64,000 bases of DNA from Planctomycetaceae bacterium (lineage in GTDB: Bacteria; Planctomycetota; Phycisphaerae; Phycisphaerales; UBA1924): the NCBI GenBank assembly GCA_027487735.1, contig JAIYDA010000117.1:1-64000 (forward strand), in the 5' to 3' direction. Every line of letters begins with the position of its first letter. Positions within the stretch are counted from its first letter, which is position 1. The notes under the pieces were generated by a model, which was not told where the DNA came from, did no database searches, and saw only the letters and a list, made by a program, of their open reading frames with translations. Positions 19,702 through 29,200 of this stretch are shown here, in pieces. The position numbers were made by a program, and so were the translations under genes.

Positions 19702-19947
19702 ATGACCTTTGATACCTTGCGAGATGTGATTCACAGCCGACCGTTCAGCCCATTTGTGCTTAGGCTCGCCGATGGCCGCTCGCTGCGCGTGAAGCACCCC
19801 GAGTTTGTCGGCTTCGTGGGCGAAAAGCGCACGCTGATGGTGTCGTTTGAAGGGAGCGGGAGTTTTGAGTTGGTGGATTTGATATTGATCAACGCGGTGG
19901 AAGTAGGGCGCGGGAAGGGTGAGGGGAAGAGGAAGAAGGCGGGGTGA
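19702..19947 (+). CDS. Small conserved hypothetical protein
   Basis: 81 aa with a strong start signal: AAGGAG ends 8 nt before the ATG. The sequence MTFDTLRDVIHSRPFSPFVL with LADGRSLRVKHPEF resembles a family of ~80-aa planctomycete proteins of unknown role. It has a small beta-rich core and a basic Lys/Gly tail. It ends 3 nt before the lipase-like gene, so the two are probably translated from one message. A possible -10 (TATAGT at 19676) precedes it. Function is unknown. Confidence 0.75.
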   Translation: MTFDTLRDVIHSRPFSPFVLRLADGRSLRVKHPEFVGFVGEKRTLMVSFEGSGSFELVDLILINAVEVGRGKGEGKRKKAG

Positions 19948-19950
19948 CGA

Positions 19951-22143
19951 ATGAGCAAGTTGCTAACCAAAACTCTTGTGCTGACTGCAGCCTGCTGCTG
20001 CGCCGAGAGCGCCGTTTATGCACAATCAGATTGCTCCTTTCAGTTCAATGAGCAACGCAACATTCCTAATCAAAGTGGACGCGCGCAGTGGGCCCTGACC
20101 GTCACCGCTTTGGGAAACGCTCAAGGGTGGGTTCAGGAATGGAGTAATTCCTCCGGTTGGATAGATGCTTATCAATGGCACCCTTCAAACGGCTATGTTC
20201 GCGCGTTTGTCAGCGCAAGCTATGGCGGCTTTTCGCTCCGCGGCTACGAGGGACCTTGCCAAGGTACCTACGGCATTCGCGTGATTCCCACTAGTAATTG
20301 GGCCCAATGTCAGCTCTCGCCAGCTAGTCGGATGTTGTACGTGCAAGACGCCGACGATTGCCCTAGTCCATACATTTATCGCGCCGCCAACCTCCGCGAC
20401 TGCCCCTCCAACCAACTCCCCACCTCACCATCAAACATCTGGAAGGTTTACCGCGTCATCGGTGGTGTCGGCCAACTCGTGCCGATGTGCTCAGACCCTG
20501 CAAACCCCAGCTGCGTTCGCGGCGATCGCCCGCTCGCGATCGTCGCGCATGGATGGAAGAGCAGCCCGAATGAACCTTGGGTTCAGCGCATCGCCAGCGG
20601 GTTGGCGGCGGATGTTTCTCGCTTTGGCGCGGGTGCGGACGGCCTCGCGAACGTGGATGTGCTCGTCGCCGATACCTCGCAGTGGATGAATCCGCCAGTC
20701 GTCACGACGTTGCCTGGCTTGGTTGCCGACCTTGCCGCGAACGAGGGCTTTGGACTGCTCCAAGCGCGAACACAAATCCCGCAGGCGTCGCAAAGGCTCG
20801 TCGAAGAACTGCGTTGTCGCATCCCGCGGGCGGATGGGCAGCGATTGCAGATTCCGCTGATCATCGGGCACAGCTTCGGTGGTGCCATGGCGGCACGGCT
20901 GCTGCCCGATATGTATGCGGTCGCCAACATCGGGACGCTTGTTACAGTCGACACTCCATGGGACATGGTTTGGCCTTACGCAGATCTCTTCAATGAGCAG
21001 GCATATGCCGGACTGTCGGCGCGGTGGGTCAACATCTATTCCGACGACCTGCTTGCCGGTTTTGGTTTTGGCAGCAGAGCCGATCTGGCGTTGCAACAGC
21101 GTGCGCTGAATCTCTATATCGACCGCGACGCTTCGCGGCAAGTGCGGCGTTGCTTTAGCGATCACAGCTGTCTCGTGCAGGACTTCTCGTACTGGCTTTT
21201 CTCGCCGCAGGGTCGGGCTCTCACAACGACGGCCGCACCTCTTCCGGGCGAAGCCCGCAGCTATCGCGAGAACATTCAAGGCGGGTTCTTCAACTTCCAA
21301 CCAACCGACGGCGGCACGCTGCCATCCATGCCTTCGACAGCCTCGCTCGTTCTTGATAGCATCGTGACGGGCGCTCGCAGCCCGCTCGCCAGCGACATTA
21401 CAACCCAGCTGCGCGCAAGCAGCGCGGGGGCGATGACGCTACCTGATGGCAGCACACGCGTCACGGCGCAAACGCAAAGTGTTGGTGGCTACAGCTTGGG
21501 CGATGTGCCTTTGCCGCCTGACGCTGGGTACCTGGTATTTGAGTACCAAACCAACGGGCTCATTCCTTGCTGCGAGAGCACGCCAGCCTTGCCCAATGAC
21601 GCCTGGAACGTGCAAGTTGCCTCGCTATGGGCGAATGACAGACTGCTGTTTACGACGAATCGCAACACGCCGCCAAACACTTGGGCGGTGGGCGTCGCGA
21701 GCGTTGCAGAGTTTGCGGGCTCAGGCACGCGAATCGCGGCCGCGATATCGAGGCAATCCTCGGCGACGTCAAGTGGTCAGTTCACTTTCCGCAATGTCCG
21801 AACGGTGCCCGCGCGAGCGGTGTACGACTTTGGAAACTACGCGCCTGACTGCAATACCAATGGCGTGTACGACTGGATCGATATCGCTGGCAATCCATCA
21901 CTTGATAGCAATGCGAACTTCGTGATCGATAGTTGTCAAGCCTGCAAATCCATCGACTTCAACCAAAACTCCCTCTTCCCCGAGGACCAAGACCTCATCG
22001 ACTTCCTCTCCGTGCTCGCGGGCGGCCCGTGCAGCGAGGGCAACACCTGCAACGACATCGACTTCAACAACGACGGGCTCTTTCCGGCTGATGATGATCT
22101 GGTTGCCTTCCTCCGCGTGCTCGCGGGGGGAAGCTGCAACTGA
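19951..22143 (+). CDS. Secreted alpha/beta-hydrolase (lipase-like) with dockerin-like C-terminus
   Basis: 730 aa. Signal peptide residues 1-24, cleavage after SAVYA. A PLAIVAHGWKSS strand-turn fits the oxyanion region. IIGHSFGGAMAARLL gives nucleophile Ser308; D334 in VTVDTPWD and His405 in SDHSC are candidate triad partners. About 240 residues of beta-rich sequence follow, and the C-terminus carries two dockerin-like repeats (SIDFNQNSLFPEDQDLIDF and DIDFNNDGLFPADDDLVAF), closely related to those at 16734. The substrate is unknown: lipase, esterase or another hydrolase. The first half is about 50-55% GC over sampled lines, clearly below its neighbours, which suggests recent acquisition. Confidence 0.8.
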   Translation: MSKLLTKTLVLTAACCCAESAVYAQSDCSFQFNEQRNIPNQSGRAQWALTVTALGNAQGWVQEWSNSSGWIDAYQWHPSNGYVRAFVSASYGGFSLRGYEGPCQGTYGIRVIPTSNWAQCQLSPASRMLYVQDADDCPSPYIYRAANLRDCPSNQLPTSPSNIWKVYRVIGGVGQLVPMCSDPANPSCVRGDRPLAIVAHGWKSSPNEPWVQRIASGLAADVSRFGAGADGLANVDVLVADTSQWMNPPVVTTLPGLVADLAANEGFGLLQARTQIPQASQRLVEELRCRIPRADGQRLQIPLIIGHSFGGAMAARLLPDMYAVANIGTLVTVDTPWDMVWPYADLFNEQAYAGLSARWVNIYSDDLLAGFGFGSRADLALQQRALNLYIDRDASRQVRRCFSDHSCLVQDFSYWLFSPQGRALTTTAAPLPGEARSYRENIQGGFFNFQPTDGGTLPSMPSTASLVLDSIVTGARSPLASDITTQLRASSAGAMTLPDGSTRVTAQTQSVGGYSLGDVPLPPDAGYLVFEYQTNGLIPCCESTPALPNDAWNVQVASLWANDRLLFTTNRNTPPNTWAVGVASVAEFAGSGTRIAAAISRQSSATSSGQFTFRNVRTVPARAVYDFGNYAPDCNTNGVYDWIDIAGNPSLDSNANFVIDSCQACKSIDFNQNSLFPEDQDLIDFLSVLAGGPCSEGNTCNDIDFNNDGLFPADDDLVAFLRVLAGGSCN

Positions 22144-22313
22144 GCGGCGGGCAAGCAGTGTGCGCGGGTTGAATCGTGCCCTGTTCGGCTCGTGCCCCGG
22201 TTGAATCTCGCTCGGGTCGGGCGGGGTGTGCTCGGAGCTGAAAGCTCGTGCTACGGGCACGGCGCGGCTCGGGCGCGAGGGGTGTGGCAACACACCGGGT
22301 GCCGAGAGCACAA

Positions 22314-22350
22314 GCGAGACGCCTGTTCCACCAGCCAGCTGTTCCACCGG
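22314..22350. repeat. Right inverted repeat flanking the lipase cassette
   Basis: Read on the minus strand it has GGTGGAACAG twice, the second copy running into GCGTCTCGC. This is the inverted form of the left repeat at 19531-19570, with two substitutions in each 10-mer. Confidence 0.65.
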
Positions 22351-22390
22351 CTACCTAAGTGACCAACCCGCGTCCGCCCCCACTCCCGCG

Positions 22391-23908
22391 TCACGGCTTC
22401 TTGATTGCCTCTTCCACCTTTGCTGCATCGGGGTCTACTTTCGCGTTGACCGCCTCCAGCTTCGCAAGTTCACCCTCGACGAGCTTGGTGAGCGTCGCTT
22501 CGAGATACTCCACGCTCTGCCTGGGCGTGGCACGCGTCACGCCCGGGGGTGGCATGAGGCCTGTGCCGCCCCACACCACTTTGCCGTCGGCACCGACGAC
22601 GTAGAACGTCGGAAAGCCGCCAACCTTGAACGCGTCGACGTATGGGCCGGCTTCGAGCAGCAGGTCATAGGTGTAGTTGTTCTGCTTCTTGAATGCCACC
22701 GGATCGGCGTTGGGGGCACGCTCATAGTTAAAGCCCACCACCGCGACGGGCTTGCCCTTGAACTTGTCGTGCACGCGCTGCAGCGCGGGCATCGCAGCTC
22801 GGCATGGTGGGCACCACGTGCCCCACACGTCCACCACCATCACCTTGCCCTCGTAGGTCTTGTTCGTCACCACGTCGCCCTTGGGGTTTTTGAGGCTGAA
22901 CTCGGGCAGGGGTGTGCCCGCCGTGAGCGTGCCGGGCTCGTGGGGCCACGTGACGCCGTGGGGCTTGCTGCCCGCGCGGCCTGCCTGGCCGCCACCCTCG
23001 CCGCCCTCATCTTCCGCGCCTTTCGTGCCGCCGCCCAGTTTGCCGCCCTTCTCGCGGCCCGAGCCGCCCGATGCGCTGCCTCCGCGGGTGCGGACGGCGT
23101 AGCCATCGGGCGTGGCGGGGGAGAAGTCCATCGCAGTGGCTTCGTCGTTGATCTTCAGGCCCTCGAGCGTGAGCACGCGCGTGAAGCGCTTGCCCCCCGG
23201 TGCCTCCTGCACGCGCTCGATGCGGCGGACGAGGGCGCCCTGATCTTGCACCGCGAGCACCACGATCTCGCGCGGGCGGCCATCGTCCTTCTCGCCCGCT
23301 TTCAGCGGGGGCGTCTGCACGAGCTCGAGCAGCGTGCACTCAGCACCATCGATCGTCACCTTGCCCAGCACGCGCGTGCCGCGCGGTGCATCGAGCTCAT
23401 CGCTGCCCAGCACCTCCCACGGCACAAACTGCCCGGCATCTTGCTGCACAAAGAAGCTGCGAACATCGCTCACCTTCACCAGCGTGCGCTGCGCCACGGC
23501 TTTCTCCTTGTGCCGCAGGCTGCGGGCACTTGCGCCGTCATAGGCGATGTCCACGCCCCGCTTCGCACCCTCGCCCTCGCCCTGGCCTTCCTCGCGCACG
23601 GCGATTTTCCAGTCGCCCACCTGGGCTCGCACGCCCGCGAACGAGGCAGCACGATCCTTCGTGCTCTCGCTGTAGCCTTCGCTGCGCACCACGGCGCGCG
23701 CGCTCATCGCTCGCAGATTGGCGTACGTCGCGCGGACCTTCTCGAGCAGAGCCTTCGCCTCGGCATCGGGCTCGCTCGCTTGCGGGGCTGGCGCGCCCGC
23801 CTCTTGAGCGAACGACGCGCCAACAAGGGCCCCGCCCTCGCGCGCACCACCGCCCACCAAACCACCGCCGAGCACAACCAGCAAGGCCATTGGCCTGAGT
23901 CTTTGCAT
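22391..23908 (-). CDS. Exported TlpA-like thioredoxin with N-terminal LolA-like region
   Basis: 505 aa from ATG 23908. The N-terminus is hydrophobic (LLVVLGGGLVGG), so the protein is probably exported. Residues ~60-290 resemble the LolA/outer-membrane lipoprotein-sorting or DUF2092-like beta fold often placed before thioredoxins in planctomycetes. A Gly-rich linker follows (residues ~285-330). The C-terminal ~170 residues are a TlpA/ResA-type thioredoxin with WGTWCPPCR (WCPPC active site) and the cis-Pro in GGFPTFYVV. The likely role is disulfide reduction in the periplasm, perhaps during cytochrome or lipoprotein maturation. It is transcribed alone, divergent from the B12/MeaB gene. Confidence 0.82.
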   Translation of the reverse strand: MQRLRPMALLVVLGGGLVGGGAREGGALVGASFAQEAGAPAPQASEPDAEAKALLEKVRATYANLRAMSARAVVRSEGYSESTKDRAASFAGVRAQVGDWKIAVREEGQGEGEGAKRGVDIAYDGASARSLRHKEKAVAQRTLVKVSDVRSFFVQQDAGQFVPWEVLGSDELDAPRGTRVLGKVTIDGAECTLLELVQTPPLKAGEKDDGRPREIVVLAVQDQGALVRRIERVQEAPGGKRFTRVLTLEGLKINDEATAMDFSPATPDGYAVRTRGGSASGGSGREKGGKLGGGTKGAEDEGGEGGGQAGRAGSKPHGVTWPHEPGTLTAGTPLPEFSLKNPKGDVVTNKTYEGKVMVVDVWGTWCPPCRAAMPALQRVHDKFKGKPVAVVGFNYERAPNADPVAFKKQNNYTYDLLLEAGPYVDAFKVGGFPTFYVVGADGKVVWGGTGLMPPPGVTRATPRQSVEYLEATLTKLVEGELAKLEAVNAKVDPDAAKVEEAIKKP

Positions 23909-24018
23909 GTGGCACCTGCCGTCACCGAGCACAAGAACCCGTCCGAGGCAGCACCGCCCCAGAACCAACCAATTCTAACGCCCCTCAGGGCCCGAAGTTA
24001 CCGTATCCTTGCTCTAGC

Positions 24019-25185
24019 ATGCCTCAAACGCTTTCTGTCGCTACTACCGAGTTTGAACGCCTCGACCGCTGCGCAAGCCTGCCGCACCGCCCGCGTGTGC
24101 TGCTGGGCAAAATGGGGCTCGATGGGCACGATCGCGGGGTGAAGGTGATCGCCCGCGCCCTGCGCGACAGCGGCGTGCACGTGATCTACTCGGGCCTGTG
24201 GCAGACGCCCCGGAGCCTTGCCGTGAGTGCCCGCGATGAAGACTGCGATGTCATCTGTGCGAGCATGATGAGCAACAGCCACCTGGTGCTCGGGCCCAAG
24301 CTGGTGACCGACCTTGCCACGCTGGGCAGGCCCGACCTGCCCGTATACATGGGCGGCATTCTGCCGCAAGAGGACATCCCCAAGCTGCTGCAGGCGGGCG
24401 TGGCGAAGTGCTTCACGACGGGCACGGGCCTGCTCGATATCGTCGAGGCGGTGAAGGGTGCGACCAAGCTCAGGGCGCACACCCTGGGCCAAGGCACCAC
24501 CCCAGCAGCCCAGCTCGCCCGCGACATCAGCCTGATGCACGACAACCAGCCCCTCCGAGCCGGGGTGCGCAAGCGCCGCCCGCGGCGCGTCATTGGCGTC
24601 ACCGGCAGCCCGGGAGCAGGCAAGAGCACGCTCGTGGCGCAGATGGCCAGCGAGTTCACGCGGCTGAGCAAGTCGGGCGCGGTGGGTTACAGCGGTCGCT
24701 GCGGTGTCGTTGCCTTCGACCCGATGAGCCCCATCACGAGCGGAGCCCTGCTGGGCGACCGCCTGCGGCTGGACATCAACGCCCTGGACGAGAGCGTCTT
24801 CTATCGCAGCCTTAGCATTCGCGGCGAGGACTACCACAGCCTGCCCGAGATCATCGAGCTCGTGGGCGGCGCCTTTGATGGGCCCGACACCATCGACCTG
24901 CTGTTCGTCGAAACCGTCGGCGCAGGGCAGAACGAGACGCTCATCCGCAACTTTGTCGACAAGACCGCGGTGGTGCTGACGCCCGGCATGGGCGATGCCG
25001 TGCAGATGGACAAGGCGGGCATCTTGGAGATCGCCGACCTGTTCGTGTGCAACAAGGCCGACCATCCTGGCGAGCACGAGCTTGTGCGCGATCTGAAGGA
25101 TGTCGCGGGGCGTCGGCAGATTCTGGAGACAATTGCCACGAAGGGCCAGGGCATTCCGGAGTTGCTGGGGACGCTGCTGGCCTAG
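24019..25185 (+). CDS. Cobalamin-binding domain fused to a MeaB/ArgK-type GTPase
   Basis: 388 aa. Residues ~25-155 form a methylmalonyl-CoA-mutase-type B12-binding domain with the DGHDRG (DxHxxG) motif at 35-40, whose His replaces the lower axial ligand of cobalamin. Residues ~190-385 are a MeaB G-protein: P-loop GVTGSPGAGKSTL, VVAFDPMSPITSGALLGDR, LLFVETVGAGQNE and CNKAD. This order matches the first two parts of IcmF-type fused mutases, but the substrate-binding mutase barrel is missing, as is the C-terminal dimerisation arm of MeaB. It could load or repair B12 on a mutase encoded elsewhere. The architecture is clear; the partner is unknown. Confidence 0.88.
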   Translation: MPQTLSVATTEFERLDRCASLPHRPRVLLGKMGLDGHDRGVKVIARALRDSGVHVIYSGLWQTPRSLAVSARDEDCDVICASMMSNSHLVLGPKLVTDLATLGRPDLPVYMGGILPQEDIPKLLQAGVAKCFTTGTGLLDIVEAVKGATKLRAHTLGQGTTPAAQLARDISLMHDNQPLRAGVRKRRPRRVIGVTGSPGAGKSTLVAQMASEFTRLSKSGAVGYSGRCGVVAFDPMSPITSGALLGDRLRLDINALDESVFYRSLSIRGEDYHSLPEIIELVGGAFDGPDTIDLLFVETVGAGQNETLIRNFVDKTAVVLTPGMGDAVQMDKAGILEIADLFVCNKADHPGEHELVRDLKDVAGRRQILETIATKGQGIPELLGTLLA

Positions 25186-25263
25186 CCTCATCTTGCAGAA
25201 AGAGGGGACAGGGGCTGTTCGAGCCGGAGGCTCGACGCGAAGGCACGCACGGAGGACGTTTGC

Positions 25264-26136
25264 ATGGAAGCACAACACGCCGCGGGCGATGTCGCGCAGG
25301 CAAGGCTGCCGCAGCGCGACAGCGACACGCCAGACCATCCCGCTCCCGCGCAGCCCATCGAAGTGCTTGCGCCAGAGGGCTCCGACCAGTCTTCGCAAGC
25401 AACCGCGACGGGGCAGCATGAGCCCGCGCCGAACGAGCCCGCTACGCAAGATGCCGCGCCGCATGAGGAGCCGGGCGACGCTCCTGCAGCCGTGAACAAG
25501 CGCAAACGCCGCTCGCGCAGCGTGCCCGTGGAAGTGGACATTGAAGCCGCTCGCGCGCTGGTGCCCAAGCTCGAGGCTGTGCTCATCTCATGCGATCGGC
25601 CCGTGCAGGCAACACGCATCGCGCAGTTGCTCGGGCTGCTGCCCATGGAGCACGGAGCCGAGGCCGCTGCGAGCGCGGACGTCGCGCTGAGCCAAGCAAG
25701 GGAAGAGCACGCGTGCGCGACGGTTGCCGCCAGCGTGCGCGAGCTGAACCAGCAGCTTGGGGCGAGCGGACGTGCCTTCCGCGTCGAACTTCTGGGCGGG
25801 GGCTATCGCGTCATGACGCTGCCCGAACATGCAGACGTCGTGAGCAAGCTGCACAAGGCACGCGCGCAAACCAAGCTCAGCCGAGCGGCGGTTGAGACGC
25901 TCGCGGTGATCGCCTATCGCCAGCCCATGACGCGTGCGGAGCTCGAGAGCATCCGCGGCGTGTCGTGCGGCGAGGTGCTGCGCACGCTGGTGGAGCGTCG
26001 GCTCGTCACCGTCAAGGGTCGCGCGGAAGAGCTGGGCAGGCCGCTGATCTATGGCACGACGCCGCAGTTTTTGGAGCACTTCGGGCTCACCAGCATCAAG
26101 GACTTGCCCACGGCAACCGAGGGGCTGACGTCGTAA
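25264..26136 (+). CDS. scpB: Chromosome segregation and condensation protein ScpB
   Basis: 290 aa, start ATG with GGAGGA about 8 nt upstream. ScpB binds the kleisin ScpA in the SMC condensin complex. The N-terminal ~75 residues are a charged, Ala/Pro-rich extension (ending RKRRSRSVPVEV) not found in typical ScpB. The two winged-helix domains follow, with the family region KLSRAAVETLAVIAYRQPMT then RAELESIRGVSCGEVLRTL and GRPLIYGTTPQFLEHFGL. It lies directly before smc on the same strand, so the two subunits are probably co-expressed. scpA is not in the window. Confidence 0.94.
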   Translation: MEAQHAAGDVAQARLPQRDSDTPDHPAPAQPIEVLAPEGSDQSSQATATGQHEPAPNEPATQDAAPHEEPGDAPAAVNKRKRRSRSVPVEVDIEAARALVPKLEAVLISCDRPVQATRIAQLLGLLPMEHGAEAAASADVALSQAREEHACATVAASVRELNQQLGASGRAFRVELLGGGYRVMTLPEHADVVSKLHKARAQTKLSRAAVETLAVIAYRQPMTRAELESIRGVSCGEVLRTLVERRLVTVKGRAEELGRPLIYGTTPQFLEHFGLTSIKDLPTATEGLTS

Positions 26137-26220
26137 CGCGAAGTGACGGCAGCGGGCGAACAGGGCAGACGAAACAACGTGCGCGGGCGGATGGCAACGC
26201 ACAGCAAGCAAGAGAGACCT

Positions 26221-29200
26221 ATGCGACTGACAAAACTCACGCTGGCAGGGTTCAAGAGCTTCGCGGACGAGACCGCGTTCGAGTTCGCGCACCCCATCAC
26301 GGGCGTGGTGGGCCCCAACGGCTGCGGCAAGAGCAACGTCGTCGATGCCATCAAGTGGGTGCTGGGCGAGCGCAGCAGCAAGAGCCTACGCGGCACCGAG
26401 ATGACCGACGTGATCTTCGCTGGCAGCGCAGGCCGCAAGCCCATGGGCATGGCGAGCGTGAAGCTGACGTTCGACAACCCGGTGTACGAGGCACCAGAAA
26501 CACCCAGCCCTGCGCCAGAAGCCTCGACGGAAGCTGGGGCAGAAGGCACGCCCGCACAGCAGCCCCAGCCCTCGCTGGGCACCGTGGGCAAGCGCGGGCT
26601 CGCGTATGACGCGGACGTTGTGGAGATTGAGCGAAGGCTCTATCGCAACGGTGGCAGCGAGTATCTCATCAACGGCAAGCAGGCCCGCCTGAAGGACATC
26701 CGCGAGATGTTCATGGACACGGGCGTGGGCGCCGACGCCTACTCGATCATCGAGCAGGGCAAGGTCGATGCGATGCTGCTCGCCAGCCCGCAAGAGCGTC
26801 GCACCATCTTTGAAGAAGCGGCGGGCATCGCGAAGTACAAGCAGCGCCGCATCGAAGCGAGCCGGCGGATGGACCGCGCGGATGCGAACCTGAAGATCAG
26901 CAAAGAGCAGCTTGAAAGCACCGAGCGGCGACTGAAGCTCGTGAAGGGGCAAGCCGCGAAGGCACGCAAGTATCAGGAGCTGTCGAGCGAGCTGCGTGCG
27001 TGGCGCCTCGCGCTCGCGTTCGGGCAGTATGACGAACTCGTCACGCGCATCGAGGGGCTCACGAGCCAGCAGCAGGCAGCGAGCGAAGCCCGCGACGCCG
27101 CGCACTCGCACCTCGCGCAGGTGGAGGCGCAGCGCGAGGCGATCGATCAGGATCGCACGGAGAAGACATCGCAGGTGGACGGGGCTGAGCGGGCTCGCAT
27201 GGCCGCTGAGCACGCGCGGCAGCAGTCGGCCCAGCGTCGCAGCATGCTGCAGCGCAGTGTGGATGACGCAGCCCGTGAGCTTGGTTCGCTCGCCGCCTCG
27301 CTCGATCGCAGCCAGCAGGCGAGCGAGGATGGCGAGGTTGCGCTCGTCAGCACGCGCGAACAGATCGCGGCACTGTCGGAACGACTGCAGGATGGCGAGC
27401 GGGACCTCGCGGCGAAGAGCGCGGCCCGATCTGCCGCTGCGAGCGAGCTGGAAGAGAAGCGGCGCACCGCCCAGGAGAAGTTCTCGGCTGCAAGCCGCAT
27501 CGACCGCGAACGGGCGCAGCTGACGGCGACGGTGCAGAGCGAGACGCGGCGCGCGGCAAACGTGCGCGAGAACCTGCAGGCCCTCTCACAGCGGCGCGAT
27601 CGCTTTTCGAGCGACCAGCGCACGACGAGTGAGCAGCTCTCAACGATGCGCGACGCAGCGGGAACCGCAAACGCGAGCGTGGGCGAGCTGGAAGGCACGC
27701 TCGCATCGCTCGAAGGGCAACTCAGCGAGCTGAGCAGCGATCGGCGTGCGCAGGCCCAGCGCATGAGCGAGCTGGACCAAGAGCGGGTGCGCGTCGAGAG
27801 CCGGTTGCACGCGCTCCGCGAGCTTGTTGAGAATCGTGCGGGGTTTGCGGAGAGCGTGCGCGAGCTGCTTCGCCGCAAGGATGCTGCGCAGAAGTCTGGC
27901 GATGCGACCTTTGCCTCCGTGCGCGGTGCACTGGCGGATGTCATCCGCGTCGCGGGCTCGGGGGATGGGCAAGCGACTGATGCCACGAGCATTGACCCTC
28001 GGCTTGCAGGGCTTGTCGAGCTGGCACTGGGGCCAGACCTCGACGCGCTGCTGGTGGAGAGCACCGGGGACGTGCCCACGCAGGAGGCACTATCGAGCCT
28101 GCCCGGTCGCGTGGTGTTCTTGCCGCTGCGCGATGAACATGCGGCGGCACGAGCAACGCACACGCAACTGCTTGCGGTGCTTGCAGAGCATGGGCTGCTC
28201 GCGAGCGACGCGAACCCTGCGGGCGTCGTGCCAATGCGCGGGTTAGTGCAGCCAAAGCGGGATGCCAGCGGGGCTGAACGGGCGGGAGATGAAGCGCTGA
28301 ATCACGCGATTGATCACCAGCTTGATCACCAGCTTGATCACCAGCTTGATCACTTGCTCGACCGCCTGCTGGGTGGCACGCTGCTGGTGCAAGACCTCGC
28401 GACGGCGCAGCTGCTTATTGCGGGCCCGCTCGCGGGCCTCGCGAGCTCGCACTCGCTGCGGTTCATCACGGCGGCGGGCGAGGTGGTGGACAATGCGGGC
28501 AGGATCGTGACGGGACCAACAAGCAAGGGCGAACTCGCGCCGGGCCTTCTGCGCCGGCAGAGCGAAGTGGAAGAGCTCGCTCGCTCGCTCGCAACCACGA
28601 CGCTGCTAGCAGGCAAGCAGCGCACGCTGCTTCAAGCGGCAGATGCCGAGAGCGCAGCGCTCTCCGCCCGCATCGCCGAGGCCCGCACGAAGCTTGTGCA
28701 GCAGCAGCGGGCTGCGCAGAGCGCGTCGAGCAATGTCGAACGGCTGGAGCTCGACCTCGCGCGGGTGGGGCGAGAGCTTGCGAGCCTGTCGCAAGATCAG
28801 ATGCGCCTGGAGCAGACGCTCGCTGGCATCGAGGGTGAGCTTGCAAAGAACCAGCAGACGATCGAGAGCCTGAGCCGGTTGCACCAGGACCAGATGGAGC
28901 AGGCCCGCTCCGCCGAGAGCGGCTTGCAGGAGCTTGCCCGCAAGAGCGACGGGCTGAACGAGCTTGTGGCAACCGCCCGCGTGCTCGTGGGAACCCTGAC
29001 GCAGGAACAGGCGGGCGCTAAGCGCGAGCTCGCGCGCCTGGAGCAGCAGCGCGAGGAAGCCATGCGCCGAATGCGCGATGATCGCGCACGCATCGACCAC
29101 TTGCAGGCCAGGCAGGCTGAGCAAGGCGGCGCGATCGCAGCGGCCGAAGCAGAAATCGCAGCCGCAGCAGCGGCAATTGCCGCGAGCAGCGAGCAACTGA

